Part shown: piece after piece, positions 14,171 through 24,430 of the stretch | How the letters are laid out: every line of letters begins with the position of its first letter | How positions within the stretch are numbered: the stretch's first letter is position 1 | Assembly: GCF_000004075.3 (NCBI RefSeq) | Contig: NC_026659.2 | Span: 19,858,272 to 19,922,271, forward strand | Length of the DNA: 64,000 nt | DNA from: Cucumis sativus | Taxonomy: Eukaryota; Streptophyta; Magnoliopsida; Cucurbitales; Cucurbitaceae | Reading direction: 5' to 3' | The notes under the pieces: generated by a model | What the model was told of the DNA's origin: nothing | Databases searched by the model: none | What the model saw: only the letters and a program-made list of their open reading frames with translations | Translations under genes and position numbers: made by a program

Positions 14171-14907
14171 TTTACTACCGTTTTTTCCTATTCTCCTTGT
14201 CGCTCCACCATTACACGAACCATTTGAATGACAATAATGTAGCTGAGAATGACAATTTTGAATTTATAATATTGACACCCATATAGAAAAAAGTAGCCAA
14301 CACTTTAATATATATTCGATATAATACAATTTATAATATTCGTACATTTCCAATCAAGTGTCAACAATTTACAAGTACGGAATCCCAACCCTTAATCAAA
14401 AAATATTTTAAATAGCATTAGAATACATCTAACAAGATTTTTTGCAGAAGCATAAACGACCAACCGAGAATGTTCGTCTCTGAAAATGTTCTTTGAAAGA
14501 AAACTCATGAAGTTGTCGACTCCGGTTGAACCTACAAAGACAACATGAATATAAGCATCCATAACACATACATTTGTGAACCAACATTACCACAACAAAG
14601 AAGAAAATGGAGGACTACCATGTAGTAATGTGAATGTAAAAGAAACATTATATATATTATGAATCTTGTTTCTAATCAAGAACTTATTTCCTAACCATGT
14701 ACTTGATGAGCGTTTGTAGAATTTAATATCAGCAACCAAAATCTATAAACTAATTCAAGATAGAGCGAGCTTATGTTGTAAAAGAACACCTTAGAATAAA
14801 TATAATAGAGGAACATATGAATTTCAACACACATGACAAAGTAAACTTTTTGAAGGCAGGAATCCTATATAAAATTCCCTAAACCTTGGAGTCGTCTCCC
14901 AATTTCT
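14171..14907. other. Interior of CACTA-1, left part
   Basis: No gene was recognised. On the minus strand, about 14528 down to 14400, an acceptor-like TTTGTAG is followed by roughly 43 open codons starting GSTGVDNFMSF; it looks exon-like, but I cannot name a source. Confidence 0.3.
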
Positions 14908-14933
14908 TTTCACTACTACAAAATCTACTTTAC

Positions 14934-15420
14934 TTGACACTATGTACTTTTACATACTTGACATTTTTATTAAAAAAACGTCAAGTAATGATCATTTCAA
15001 AAGAAAAGCGTCAAGTATAGTTTAAAAAAGGGGAAACTTTCACGAAAGTTTTCAAACTATTTTACATTAGTTTTTACTTGACGTTTTTTTCGCGTCAAGT
15101 ATAAGAGAGATTTTACTTGACGTTTTATTCGCATCAAGTATAACGAACTTTTACTTGACGAGAACAAAATGTCAAGTATAACGAACTTTTACTTGACATG
15201 AACAAAACGTCAAATATAACGAACTTTTACTTGACGCGAACAAAACATCAAGTATAGTTTGAATACAGCAAAATTTCATGAAATTTTGAATTATTTTACG
15301 TTAGCTTTTACTTGACGTTTTTTTCCACGTCAAGTATAATGCATAATTTACTTGACGGTCTTTTAGTGTCAAGTATAATGCAACTTTTACTTGACATCTT
15401 TTTCATGTCAAGTATAAAAA
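14934..15420. repeat. Left subterminal inverted-repeat array of CACTA-2
   Basis: A run of TTTACTTGACG and CGTCAAGTATAA units, alternating in orientation, so each pair can fold as a small hairpin. The mirror array is at 24430-24817. Typical of CACTA subterminal regions that bind element proteins; the binding role is inferred. Confidence 0.8.
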
Positions 15421-15779
15421 TATAAAAATACTTTTTATTTCCCTCTTTTAAATTTTTTTAGTTGGATTTCTACCAACGTTTATTTTAATTTATGGTCAAG
15501 TATCATGTGTGGATAAATATTTTAAACATTTGTCGACTTAATTTACGTGGCGAAAGATCCCACGCCTTTTAGACATATTTATGCCAACGTAATTTACGTG
15601 ACGAAAGACCCTAAATTTTTTATATGCATTTATGACGACTCAAAATTTATACATATGACAACGAAAATAACATGAGCATATGTTTTTTTTAAAAAAATAT
15701 ATATAATTTCAGTTTTTTATGTTCTTTAAAAAAAAAAAAAACATAATCATTTTTTTATGTTTTTTTTTTAAAAAAACAT

Positions 15780-16390
15780 AATTTCTTTTTTACTTCTTCC
15801 TCATTTTTTACTATTTCCCTCCAACATTTCCCTCCCACTTTTCTCTCTACCATACAACATTTCCCCCCAATTTGCCGCCTCCTCTTCTCACAGAACGCAA
15901 CCCAACCACTATCCTTCCGATTTCCCTCTTCCTCTTCTCACAACCTACCATCTGAACGCCGCCACTACCCTTTCTCGATTTCCCTCTTCCTCTTATCGCA
16001 ACCCACCATGCAAATGTCGCCGCTATCCTCCCCATTTCCCTCTTTCTCTTCTCGCAACCCACCATTCGAACGTCGCTGCTACTTGCTACCATCTGAATGT
16101 CGCCGAACGCCACTGCTATCTGCTAGCATCTGAACGTCGTTGGAGGCCGCCACTCCTTTGCTCACCAAACTCGTCGTAAGTGCTCCATTCGTTGCAGCTC
16201 ACCCTAAGTAAGTTTAACTTTAGTTTATTTATCAAGATTTCAAAGCCTCCAACATTTTGCTTGATTGTATAAGATATTGATATAGATTAGTATATTGTTA
16301 TTCTGTGTGAAACCAAGGTTAATGTATTCCTATAATTGAATTGTATTTTTTTTCAAGATTACTTTGCTATATGTTTTTTAAGATTACATT
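15780..16390. other. Interior of CACTA-2, pyrimidine-rich and GC-richer block
   Basis: From about 15830 to 16200 the DNA turns from AT-rich to C-rich, with degenerate repeats of a unit like TTCCCTCTTCCTCTTCTCGCAA followed by CACCAT and a GAACGTCGC-type end. It resembles a 5'UTR or first-exon region, perhaps the element's own promoter end or captured DNA. No protein family was recognised on either strand. Confidence 0.4.
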
Positions 16391-16395
16391 GTGTG

Positions 16396-16549
16396 TGTGG
16401 AAGGATATGCTGAAGAATATTCCCTCATATTGTTTATTGACCAAAGTTGTGTATTTATACAAGGGTAATTACCCAAATTAACCAAGCCTACTTTATTTAC
16501 ATTAACATCATTACCCAAATTAACTAAGCCTAATTTATTTACATTAATA
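16396..16549 (-). repeat. 3' LTR of the Copia element (154 bp)
   Basis: Matches the 5' LTR at 21548-21701 base for base by eye. It contains an internal tandem duplication of about 40 bp (ATTACCCAAATTAACCAAGC and ATTACCCAAATTAACTAAGC). Unusually short for a plant Copia LTR. Confidence 0.95.
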
Positions 16550-16562
16550 CCCTCCCTCAAAC
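16550..16562 (-). promoter_or_regulatory. Polypurine tract of the Copia element
   Basis: On the coding strand TTTGAGGGAGGG abuts the 3' LTR. This purine run primes plus-strand DNA synthesis in LTR retrotransposons. It lies immediately after the polyprotein stop codon. Confidence 0.85.
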
Positions 16563-19500
16563 TCAAGGTGGTAGAGTAGCGATCAACTTGAGTTTGGTAA
16601 GTAAGTGACAAAATCGATTAGATGGCAAGGCTTTGGTGAAGATATCCGCAGGTTGTTCAATAGTAGAAACAGAACGTAAGAGGAGGGTGTTGCTTAAGAG
16701 GTGGTGACGAACAAAGTGACAGTCATTTTCAATGTGTTTTGTACGTTCATGAAACACATCATTGTGAGCAATCTGAATGGCACTACGATTGTCACAATGG
16801 AGGAGGGTAGGACCCTGTTGAGGGACACCCATATCGGCAAGGAGCCACCGAAGCCATATAAGTTCAGATGTAGCATCGGCCAGAGCACGATATTCAGATT
16901 CCGTACTGGAACGAGATATAACACTTTGTTTCTTACTACGCCATGAGATGAGAGAATCACCTAAGTAAAAACAGTATCCTGTAGTGGATCGTCGATCAGT
17001 AGGATCCCCCGCCCAATCAACATCAGAATATCCCGACAACACAAGGGAAGACTGAGATGAGAATTGAAGACCATGTCCCAAGGTGCCTTTGACATAGCGA
17101 AGTATGCGTAGAACAGCAGTGAAATGAATTGTTCGAGGAGCAGCCATAAATTGACTGACAATATGAACAGCATATGCAATATCTGGGCGAGTTACTGTTA
17201 GGTATATAAGACTGCCAACAAGTTGCCGATACAAGCTTGCATCGTCAAGAGGAACACCATCAAACGGAGTTAGATGGACATGAGGATCTAACGGTGTTGA
17301 AGATGTGGTGGAGTCTGTAATTCCTGAGCGTGCTATTAGATCAGATGCATATTTCGCTTGAGATAACAGATAACCATCTGAACGGTGAGAGACTTCAAGA
17401 CCGAGAAAGTAATTGAGAGATCCAAGGTCTTTCATCTCAAAATGTTGACCAAGATATTGTTGTAGGTCGGATATGGCCTGTTGATCATTACCAGTAATAA
17501 TCATATCATCAACATAAAGAAGGAGAAGAACAATACCATGAGTTGTCTGTCGTGTAAAAAGGGCATTGTCGTGAGAGCTGGAGGTAAATCCAAGTTGAGT
17601 AATGGTGGAGCTAAACGTGGCAAACCAAGCTCGTGGAGCCTGTTTTAGACCGTATAGAGCGCGACGAAGGAGACACACCTTGTTGGGAGGAGGAGAAGTT
17701 CCCTGAGGTGGCTTCATATACACTTCTTCAGATAGGTTGCCGTTAAGAAATGCATTTTTGACATCCATCTGAAAAAGAGGCCACTGTTTGGCAGCAGCAA
17801 CAGCTAACAAGCTGCGAACAGATGTCATCCGGGCAACAGGGGCAAATGTTTCTTCATAGTCAATCCCATATTCTTGTGAGTATCCTTTTGCAACAAGCCG
17901 AGCTTTATAACGTTCAATAGTTCCATCAGAGTGAGTTTTGATTTTGTAAATCCATTTGCAACCAATGGGTCTTTTACCGGGAGGTAAATCAACATAGTCC
18001 CAAGTGTGCGTCTTTTCAAGAGCCTGTAATTCTTCATCCATTGCTTTCTGCCATACTGGGTTAATACTGGCCTCTTGATAAGAGGTGGGTTCAACAAGGG
18101 AAACAATGGTAGAAAAACAATGGTAATCAGTGAGATGAGGGGGAGGTTCTCTTACCCGGGTAGAGCGACGAAGAGGAGTAGCAGGTGGCGATTCAGGAAC
18201 ATCATCGGAGACAGACGGTGGATCCAGATTTGCAGTAGCAGGTGAAGATTGTGCAAGCTCAGTATCCAAGGTGGGTTCAGAGAGAGGAAAAAGGTCAACA
18301 GATGTGTTTGTAAAGAAAGATTGAGGACTAGAGAAGGAGGTGTGGAAGGAGGACAAACGAGAGAACATAGTGTGTTCCCAAAAAGTGACATGCCGAGATA
18401 TCCGGAGTCGGTTGGAAAGAGGGTCCCAACAACGAAATCCTTTGTGTTCGGTGCCATAGCCAAGGAAGCAACAGAGACGGGCACGTGGTTCAAGTTTATT
18501 GTGTTCATGAGGATGTAACAGAACGAAGCAGGCACTACCAAAAACTTTGAGTTTAGAATAGTCGGGAGAAATACCATATAGTTTTTCGAACGGAGAGGTA
18601 TTTTGAAGGACAGAGGAAGGGAGACGATTGATTGTATATACTGATGTAAGGGCAGCTTCACCCCAGAATTTTTCTGGACAAGAGGCAGAAAGAAGGAGGG
18701 CACGTACTGAGTCAAGAATGTGACGATGTTTGCGCTCAGCACGTCCATTTTGTTGAGAGGTATGAGGGCAAGAGCGCTGAACAATAGTGCCCTGTTGGGA
18801 AAGAAAAGAAAGAAGGATGGAATCTTTATATTCCAAAGCATTATCAGTGCGAAGAATTTTGATGGGAGAGGAAAATTGAGTGCGAATCATGTTAGCAAAC
18901 TCAATATATGTGCGAGATAATTCAGAACGATGTTTTAGAAAGTAAATCCATGTAAATCGAGAGTAGTCATCAATGAATAAAACATAGTAGCGATAACCAT
19001 GAACAGTAGTAATTGGGGCAGGACCCCAAATATCAGAATGCACTAAATCAAAAGGTTTATCACAATTAGAGATGGATTGAGAAAAAGATAAGGCAGGTTG
19101 TTTAGCAAGTTTACAATTCAAACAATTAAAAGGAACAAATTTAGTAAGATTAGTCAAATTGTTAACAGAAATTAAATGACGAAGTTTTTCAGAGGAAGCA
19201 TGACCAAGACGAAGATGCCACTGATATGTGTCAGAATCAGTGACCGAAGCAGAGATGGAAGAAGGAGATGAAATCCGAAGTGATGTGAGCTCAAACAATC
19301 TTCCCACTTTGCGACCCGTTCCAATCGTCTGTCCCGTCTGCGGATCCTGAACCTGACAACCATTGGGAGAAAATGAAACATTTAAGCCCAGATCACATAA
19401 TTGACCAACAGACACTAGATTAAAGGTCAGGTTAGGAACACAGTAAGTATGGGGAAGATGTACACTGGGAGTATCAATGGTACCAGTATGAGAGATGTTC

Positions 19501-20555
19501 ATACAATTACCATCAGCAGCATAAATAGGAGGTAAAGATTTTGTAGGGCTAGAAGTAGACATAAGAGAAGAGTCAGAGGTCATATGATTACAACAGGCAG
19601 AATCAAGAAGCCATCGATTACCTGATGAAACAGCCAGAGCGGAGGATGATGAAATTAGTTGATTCAATAAGCTCTGAAGATCACTTATCTGAATGAGGGA
19701 TGAATCATCCGAGGTCGCAGCAACAACAGATGAGGAACCATGTTTGGTAAAAATTTTCTCTTTTGTGGAAGTGCTAGGAGGTCGGGGTGGTCTGGTAGGG
19801 CAGTTATCCAGAATGTGGCCATGTTTATGGCAGTACCTGCACTCTATTTTAGGACAGTTACTAAATTTGTGACCAGAGAGCTTACAATTCTTACAAAACA
19901 TATTTGCGGCTCTGTTGGGAGTGTATGTGCTAGCAAGGACAACATCAGATTGTTTAGTAGAGTTGATGCCAAGACGCTTTTCTTCAAACAGAATTTCTTG
20001 AATAGCTGCATCTAATGAGGGTAAGGGATTCCGGTGTAGTAAAGCAGCTCTAACAGATTCATATTCTGGACGTAATCCCATAAGGACTTTAATAAGGCGA
20101 AGATGATCTTTGCTGATGTTCGCTTGGTCAAGTTGAGTCCAAATGGGTTGAAGAACTGCCAAATATTCATTAACAGACTGACCAGAATCTTGATTTAGAT
20201 TTACAAGTGTACTGTGCAGTTGGTAATAATGGGCTAAACCAATAGACTTGAAGCGTGTAGACAAAAAATCCCATAATATTTTAGCATCATCAAAGGCATC
20301 AAACTGTGCATGTATAGCGGGAATAGAGGTGTTACCAAGCCAGGTGATAATTTGATGATTTTTACTGTCCCAATCTTCGAGACGTTCAATGAATGTGTTA
20401 TCCCCTTCCTTTGCAGTTGGTTTGGTGATGTCGCCAGTTACAATGCGCCATAGTTTTCTTCCAATAAGAAAACTTTTCATTTGATTTGCCCATGTGATAT
20501 AATTTGTACCATCAAGTATGGTAGAAATGGGTCTAAAGATATGGTCTCTCTCCAT
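16563..20555 (-). CDS. Copia gag-pol polyprotein, 1330 residues, intact
   Basis: One open frame encodes all parts in Copia order. Gag occupies about residues 1-210, followed by two zinc knuckles of the CX2CX4HX4C type (221-234 and 239-252). The aspartic protease motif is LLDSACCNHMT around Asp318, with Ala where most relatives have Gly. Integrase has His447/His452 and Cys478/Cys481 for the zinc domain and Asp508, Asp571, Glu607 as the catalytic triad, with exactly 35 residues between the last two (DD35E). Reverse transcriptase has Asp931 and YVDD at 1014-1017. RNase H has Asp1178, Glu1219, Asp1255 and KHIENDCHF near 1278. There is no frameshift or stop. The start was chosen as the first ATG of the gag fold (MERDHIFRP). 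Other-strand frames inside it are shadows. Confidence 0.97.
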   Translation of the reverse strand: MERDHIFRPISTILDGTNYITWANQMKSFLIGRKLWRIVTGDITKPTAKEGDNTFIERLEDWDSKNHQIITWLGNTSIPAIHAQFDAFDDAKILWDFLSTRFKSIGLAHYYQLHSTLVNLNQDSGQSVNEYLAVLQPIWTQLDQANISKDHLRLIKVLMGLRPEYESVRAALLHRNPLPSLDAAIQEILFEEKRLGINSTKQSDVVLASTYTPNRAANMFCKNCKLSGHKFSNCPKIECRYCHKHGHILDNCPTRPPRPPSTSTKEKIFTKHGSSSVVAATSDDSSLIQISDLQSLLNQLISSSSALAVSSGNRWLLDSACCNHMTSDSSLMSTSSPTKSLPPIYAADGNCMNISHTGTIDTPSVHLPHTYCVPNLTFNLVSVGQLCDLGLNVSFSPNGCQVQDPQTGQTIGTGRKVGRLFELTSLRISSPSSISASVTDSDTYQWHLRLGHASSEKLRHLISVNNLTNLTKFVPFNCLNCKLAKQPALSFSQSISNCDKPFDLVHSDIWGPAPITTVHGYRYYVLFIDDYSRFTWIYFLKHRSELSRTYIEFANMIRTQFSSPIKILRTDNALEYKDSILLSFLSQQGTIVQRSCPHTSQQNGRAERKHRHILDSVRALLLSASCPEKFWGEAALTSVYTINRLPSSVLQNTSPFEKLYGISPDYSKLKVFGSACFVLLHPHEHNKLEPRARLCCFLGYGTEHKGFRCWDPLSNRLRISRHVTFWEHTMFSRLSSFHTSFSSPQSFFTNTSVDLFPLSEPTLDTELAQSSPATANLDPPSVSDDVPESPPATPLRRSTRVREPPPHLTDYHCFSTIVSLVEPTSYQEASINPVWQKAMDEELQALEKTHTWDYVDLPPGKRPIGCKWIYKIKTHSDGTIERYKARLVAKGYSQEYGIDYEETFAPVARMTSVRSLLAVAAAKQWPLFQMDVKNAFLNGNLSEEVYMKPPQGTSPPPNKVCLLRRALYGLKQAPRAWFATFSSTITQLGFTSSSHDNALFTRQTTHGIVLLLLYVDDMIITGNDQQAISDLQQYLGQHFEMKDLGSLNYFLGLEVSHRSDGYLLSQAKYASDLIARSGITDSTTSSTPLDPHVHLTPFDGVPLDDASLYRQLVGSLIYLTVTRPDIAYAVHIVSQFMAAPRTIHFTAVLRILRYVKGTLGHGLQFSSQSSLVLSGYSDVDWAGDPTDRRSTTGYCFYLGDSLISWRSKKQSVISRSSTESEYRALADATSELIWLRWLLADMGVPQQGPTLLHCDNRSAIQIAHNDVFHERTKHIENDCHFVRHHLLSNTLLLRSVSTIEQPADIFTKALPSNRFCHLLTKLKLIATLPP

Positions 20556-21534
20556 TTTGATTTGGGGTTAACAATGCGGATTTTCGGCCGAGTTTTGACT
20601 GATTCGTGACTGGATTCGTCAGATCTGGGTTTCACTGTATTGGGCGACTGGATTCAGGGGTGCACGGCTGGGTTGCGGCGACTGGATTCAGGGGTGCACG
20701 GCTGGGAACGGAGACAAAAAAAAAACTTGAAGACAAACGGCTGAAAGATTCGTCAGATCTGAAGACAAACGGTTGAAGGATTCTGATCATTCTCGACGTC
20801 TCCGACCATCTCCGCTCATTCCTGGTCTCGTTTCCACTCACCCCCGTGTCCTGTAAGTGACTTCCTTAGGGGACTTGGCTTAAGCTTGAAGAGAGAGTGG
20901 TTGGATGCCTGTATCCGCTCTCTACAAGGGTCTGTACCAGGTTTCTTCAGCCTCAACCATTCGGAGAAAGGAAAGCTGTGTTTCGAGCAGTTTTTGGTTT
21001 CTGATATGAATTATGTGGGTGCTGGTGTCCTGCCTGAAAATGTTGTTCGTCGTCGTCGGAATCGGGAACTTGGACGGGTTCAGAAACGTTGGGATTCGTC
21101 AGATCTGGTGGGCGGCGTCGGACGGTAGACGTCGTCTTGCACTCACGGCTGGAAGAGAAGTCGCGTGCGGCTTGGAACGACAGAGGAAGACTGGTGCTTC
21201 GCGGATGGAGACGAATCGGAGCGGAAACGGACACCTGCGATGCCGAGGCTGCGACTAATCGGCGCGACGCCGATGCTGTGGTGGAATGGCTGGAGACAGA
21301 TCGGAGCTGTCTGCGAGGCGCGCCACGTCGATGCTGTGGTGGAGGGGCTGGAGACAGATCGGAGCTGTCTGCGAGGCGCGAGGCGCGATGAGGATGACGA
21401 TGACGGAACGGCTGCGAGGCGCGATGAGGATGACGGAGACGGTTCGAGACGTCTGCGATGCGCGATGAGGATTCGGGATGGAGACTCACGGGTGGTTGGC
21501 GGCGGCGGCGGCGGAGATGAAGTCTGAAAACCCT
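20556..21534 (-). other. Long GC-rich leader of the Copia element
   Basis: Between the primer-binding site and the gag start lies almost 1 kb, far GC-richer than its surroundings. It contains a 58-bp tandem duplication (21272-21387, GATGCTGTGGTGGA...GCGAGGCGCG), a 34-bp one near 20646-20706 (GACTGGATTCAGGGGTGCAC), and several copies of GATTCGTCAGATCTG. A 178-codon frame opens at 21489 on the coding strand (Ser/Arg/Pro-rich) and stops at 20953, before gag; its sequence is low-complexity and no family was recognised. Confidence 0.7.
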
Positions 21535-21547
21535 AGCTCTGATACCA
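21535..21547 (-). promoter_or_regulatory. Copia primer-binding site for initiator tRNA-Met
   Basis: On the coding strand TGGTATCAGAGCT follows the 5' LTR directly. It is the classic complement of the 3' end of plant initiator methionine tRNA, used to prime minus-strand synthesis. Confidence 0.95.
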
Positions 21548-21701
21548 TGTGGAAGGATATGCTGAAGAATATTCCCTCATATTGTTTATTGACCAAAGTT
21601 GTGTATTTATACAAGGGTAATTACCCAAATTAACCAAGCCTACTTTATTTACATTAACATCATTACCCAAATTAACTAAGCCTAATTTATTTACATTAAT
21701 A
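21548..21701 (-). repeat. 5' LTR of the Copia element (154 bp)
   Basis: Identical by eye to the other LTR. As the 5' copy it should hold the promoter of the element; the short length leaves little room, and the AT-rich TATTTATACAAG block (plus-strand reading) may supply the TATA-like signal. That last point is inference. Confidence 0.95.
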
Positions 21702-21933
21702 GTGTGCAAGGATATATCGATTTTGCAAAGCTATAGTTTTTCTAATTTTCTTTCTTCACTACTAATTGGAAACATTATTTGTATTCCCATACTTTGAATT
21801 TTTTGAAGAACATAACTTGGTTATGATATTTGATGTCTAGTAAATTAGTGATTTGAAGCACAGAAGCCCTGAGTCGTGTCAGTTTGTTTTGTTTATTTGT
21901 TTTTCTTTTAAATTATATTCTTTATTCTTTTAG

Positions 21934-22033
21934 AAACCAAGCAACAATAAAGTCATAGTTTGCGACGAGAAATTGAAGAACATATTTGGAGGGAAAAATG
22001 AGGTTGGATTTTTGGAGATTGTAGGTTTGATAA
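21934..22033 (+). pseudogene. Captured exon resembling a SWIB/MDM2 domain, inside CACTA-2
   Basis: After a clear acceptor (TTCTTTTAG) a 100-bp open stretch reads KPSNNKVIVCDEKLKNIFGG and continues KNEVGFLEIVGLIS, up to a possible GTACTC donor. The spacing and residues CDEKLK..FGGK..VGFLEI..LI resemble the C-terminal half of plant SWIB domains (chromatin-remodelling and plastid nucleoid proteins). The rest of such a gene is not visible in the element, so I read it as a host exon picked up by CACTA-2. Confidence 0.55.
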
Positions 22034-24430
22034 GTACTCCACACTTTCTATAATTATTCAAAGTATGGAAGATAAACATAATATGGACCTTCTTTTTAGT
22101 CCATGAAGATTAACTTTTTGTTTTGTACAAGGGAAGAGTACTAACTATTGCTATTGGAAAATGTTTGCTTGGTTCTAAAATCTTGGTTTGTTCCATTCAA
22201 CGTGACTAACAATTTTTAATATGTAGGATGAATTTATTTTTCATGTATTTTGTTACATAACTTAGGTTCACTCGTGAGGGATTAATATCAAGCTAGTGGA
22301 TGAATACTTATTGGATCTTGAAAGGAGATTTAAAGGTATAGATGTTTACATCTTTAACTAGCCCTTCTTTTTTTTCTTCTTTTTTTGTGCTTTTAACTAC
22401 CCTTCTTAACAATGTTAATTGTTCCAAATTAAGCAATCGGTTATATTTCTCTCATAAGTAAAAGACATTTTAAGTTGTTGTGTTAATTAGGGTCATGGCT
22501 TTTTAGATTTTCTTGGCAGATGATGCAAAAGCCTATAGAATACTAGAATTCACATCTTATATTTTATTGGTTGCTATTAGTTGGACTGGTCATTAATTGT
22601 TGCATAAGACAGATTTATCTTGTACAACCTTTCTAGATCTTGTACGAATTTTCTCAATTTGCTACACGAACTTTAGAATTTTTGTCGATTGGAGTTCTTT
22701 TGCTTGTTTGATTATTTGATCGACTAGTTATTTTGTTTTTCACATTTTGAATTGTTTTGTAATGAAGGCAAAAAGGTGAATTAATAGTTTTGAGTAGATA
22801 TGGTTTCCTTCAAAATGATTGACCGCAAGAGTGAGTTTAAATTTTCTCTTAAGGATATATTATTTTTTTTATTTTGTTTAGTGGATCGGTTTCATATTTG
22901 AAATATTTAGTTATTGGTTTAGGGTTAAGCTACTTGGTTAGTACAATCTTATTGGTTTATTTTGTTTGTTTTTTGGTATTTAGAATGATTAGGACAGAGT
23001 GTTGTTCGTTTAAGGGGTTGAATATTGTGAATCGGGCTTTAGTCATTAATCGTTATGTAATTACGATGTTAATCTAGTAGTTTTGCTTCTCATCTTTGCC
23101 TCGATACTTGGAGTTTCATTATGGTCATCAACTCATTCACTTAGTTTAGAGTGTAGTTATGTGAGCCCTAGGTTTCTTAGAGATTATGTGTTGCATATTT
23201 TGTTAGGATTTCTACGTCTACGCTTAGCAATGCTCATGCATAAAAGAGAGAAGGTACGTGATTTTTTCTAATCATTTTGTTTCTTATATGAATTGTTTTA
23301 GTAATGGCATTAATGATAAATTTGGCTTAAGACTACGAGGATTTGTGCTCATTTTTTGGTTTGTGCTCATTTTCAAATCCATAAAATAAGTGCATTAAGA
23401 ATTTTTATAAATGGTTATATATATTATTTAACTAATTAAACTTGTTGATTTAGTGGTGATCCAATATTTGAGCCATGAAATTAATAGTGTTTAGACTAGA
23501 TTTGTGTTCAAGTATGTGAATTATCATCACTTGTTGTGGCTGAGAGAAAAATGCAATGATCCTTTCTCTTGAATCTTGATTGTTGTATTGTGTAGGAAGA
23601 GAAGGCTATTGATCGTGGAATTCTTTCCTTGCTCCAACCTGCAACTTTGGTTCGAACTTTTGGACAAAGGAACCATGTTTGCTTGAACGAGGGTCCATCA
23701 TTGTTCCTCCATACTGTCCTCCCTAGAAAATGAAAACCCACCTAATCCCCCTTGAAACTCCTTGCTCTATCATCGTCTATTTTCGTGGATTGTTTTATGA
23801 TGTTAACAATGACCCAGAAGGTGGTTATTACATAAGGTGCATGTTGGTTATGTCATTATTAGTTTTTTACATTCCTAGAATAGAACAGGGTTGAATACAA
23901 CACTAATAGGGTATAGAAGTTTGACTTTGTTGTGTTTTGACAATTTAATTGAACCTACAGAGGTGCAAGAGCAGTTGTGTGGGAGAACTTGAAAAACAAT
24001 CCTCTCTTTAATATCTTTACCGACCATCCAACGACGTATTATGAAGATATGCACAGGGAAATATTTTGTTTATGTCCTCTTGGACATCTCTATCGACCAT
24101 CCAACGACATATTATGAAGATAGCTATTATTATTGATTTAGAACATGCCACATATAGTAAATTTTAGCTAACTATATTGGATTGAAATTGTGTAATTGTT
24201 GATGACATTGTTGAGATTAATGAAATTATTGTTGGTTTATTAATTATACTAAATTATTCATCATTTTTTTGTTGTAAATCTACTAGTTGAATAATTTATT
24301 TTGTTGATGGATCTGTTTTATTGAAATGAATGTACCTAATGCAAGAAATGAAAAATTGTGTATTAAATATATTAATAAATGATATACTTAACATTAAATA
24401 CATGTCAAATATACTATTTCACTTGAATTA
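22034..24430. other. Interior of CACTA-2, right part
   Basis: AT-rich with no recognised gene. An exon-like frame follows a GTGTAG acceptor at about 23597 on the plus strand (EEKAIDRGILSLLQPATLV and about 25 more residues, then a stop); I cannot name it. A degenerate direct repeat (TCGACCATCCAACGAC, then TATTATGAAGATA) occurs at about 24022 and 24092. Confidence 0.4.

Larger units (their letters stand above)
16396..21701 (-). mobile_element. Complete, recently inserted Ty1/Copia LTR retrotransposon, level 4 of the nest
   Basis: Two 154-bp LTRs (16396-16549 and 21548-21701) are identical as far as I can read. GTGTG at 16391-16395 and 21702-21706 is the 5-bp target duplication. On the coding (minus) strand each LTR begins TA and ends CA, a non-canonical but known terminus pair. 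The primer-binding site, polypurine tract, a leader of about 1 kb and a single uninterrupted 1330-residue gag-pol frame are all present. It has every part expected of a functional element. Confidence 0.95.

Noticed and set aside
16694..20015. Many shorter open frames on both strands within the Copia coding region
   Set aside because: They overlap the intact 1330-residue polyprotein in other frames and show no conserved motifs.
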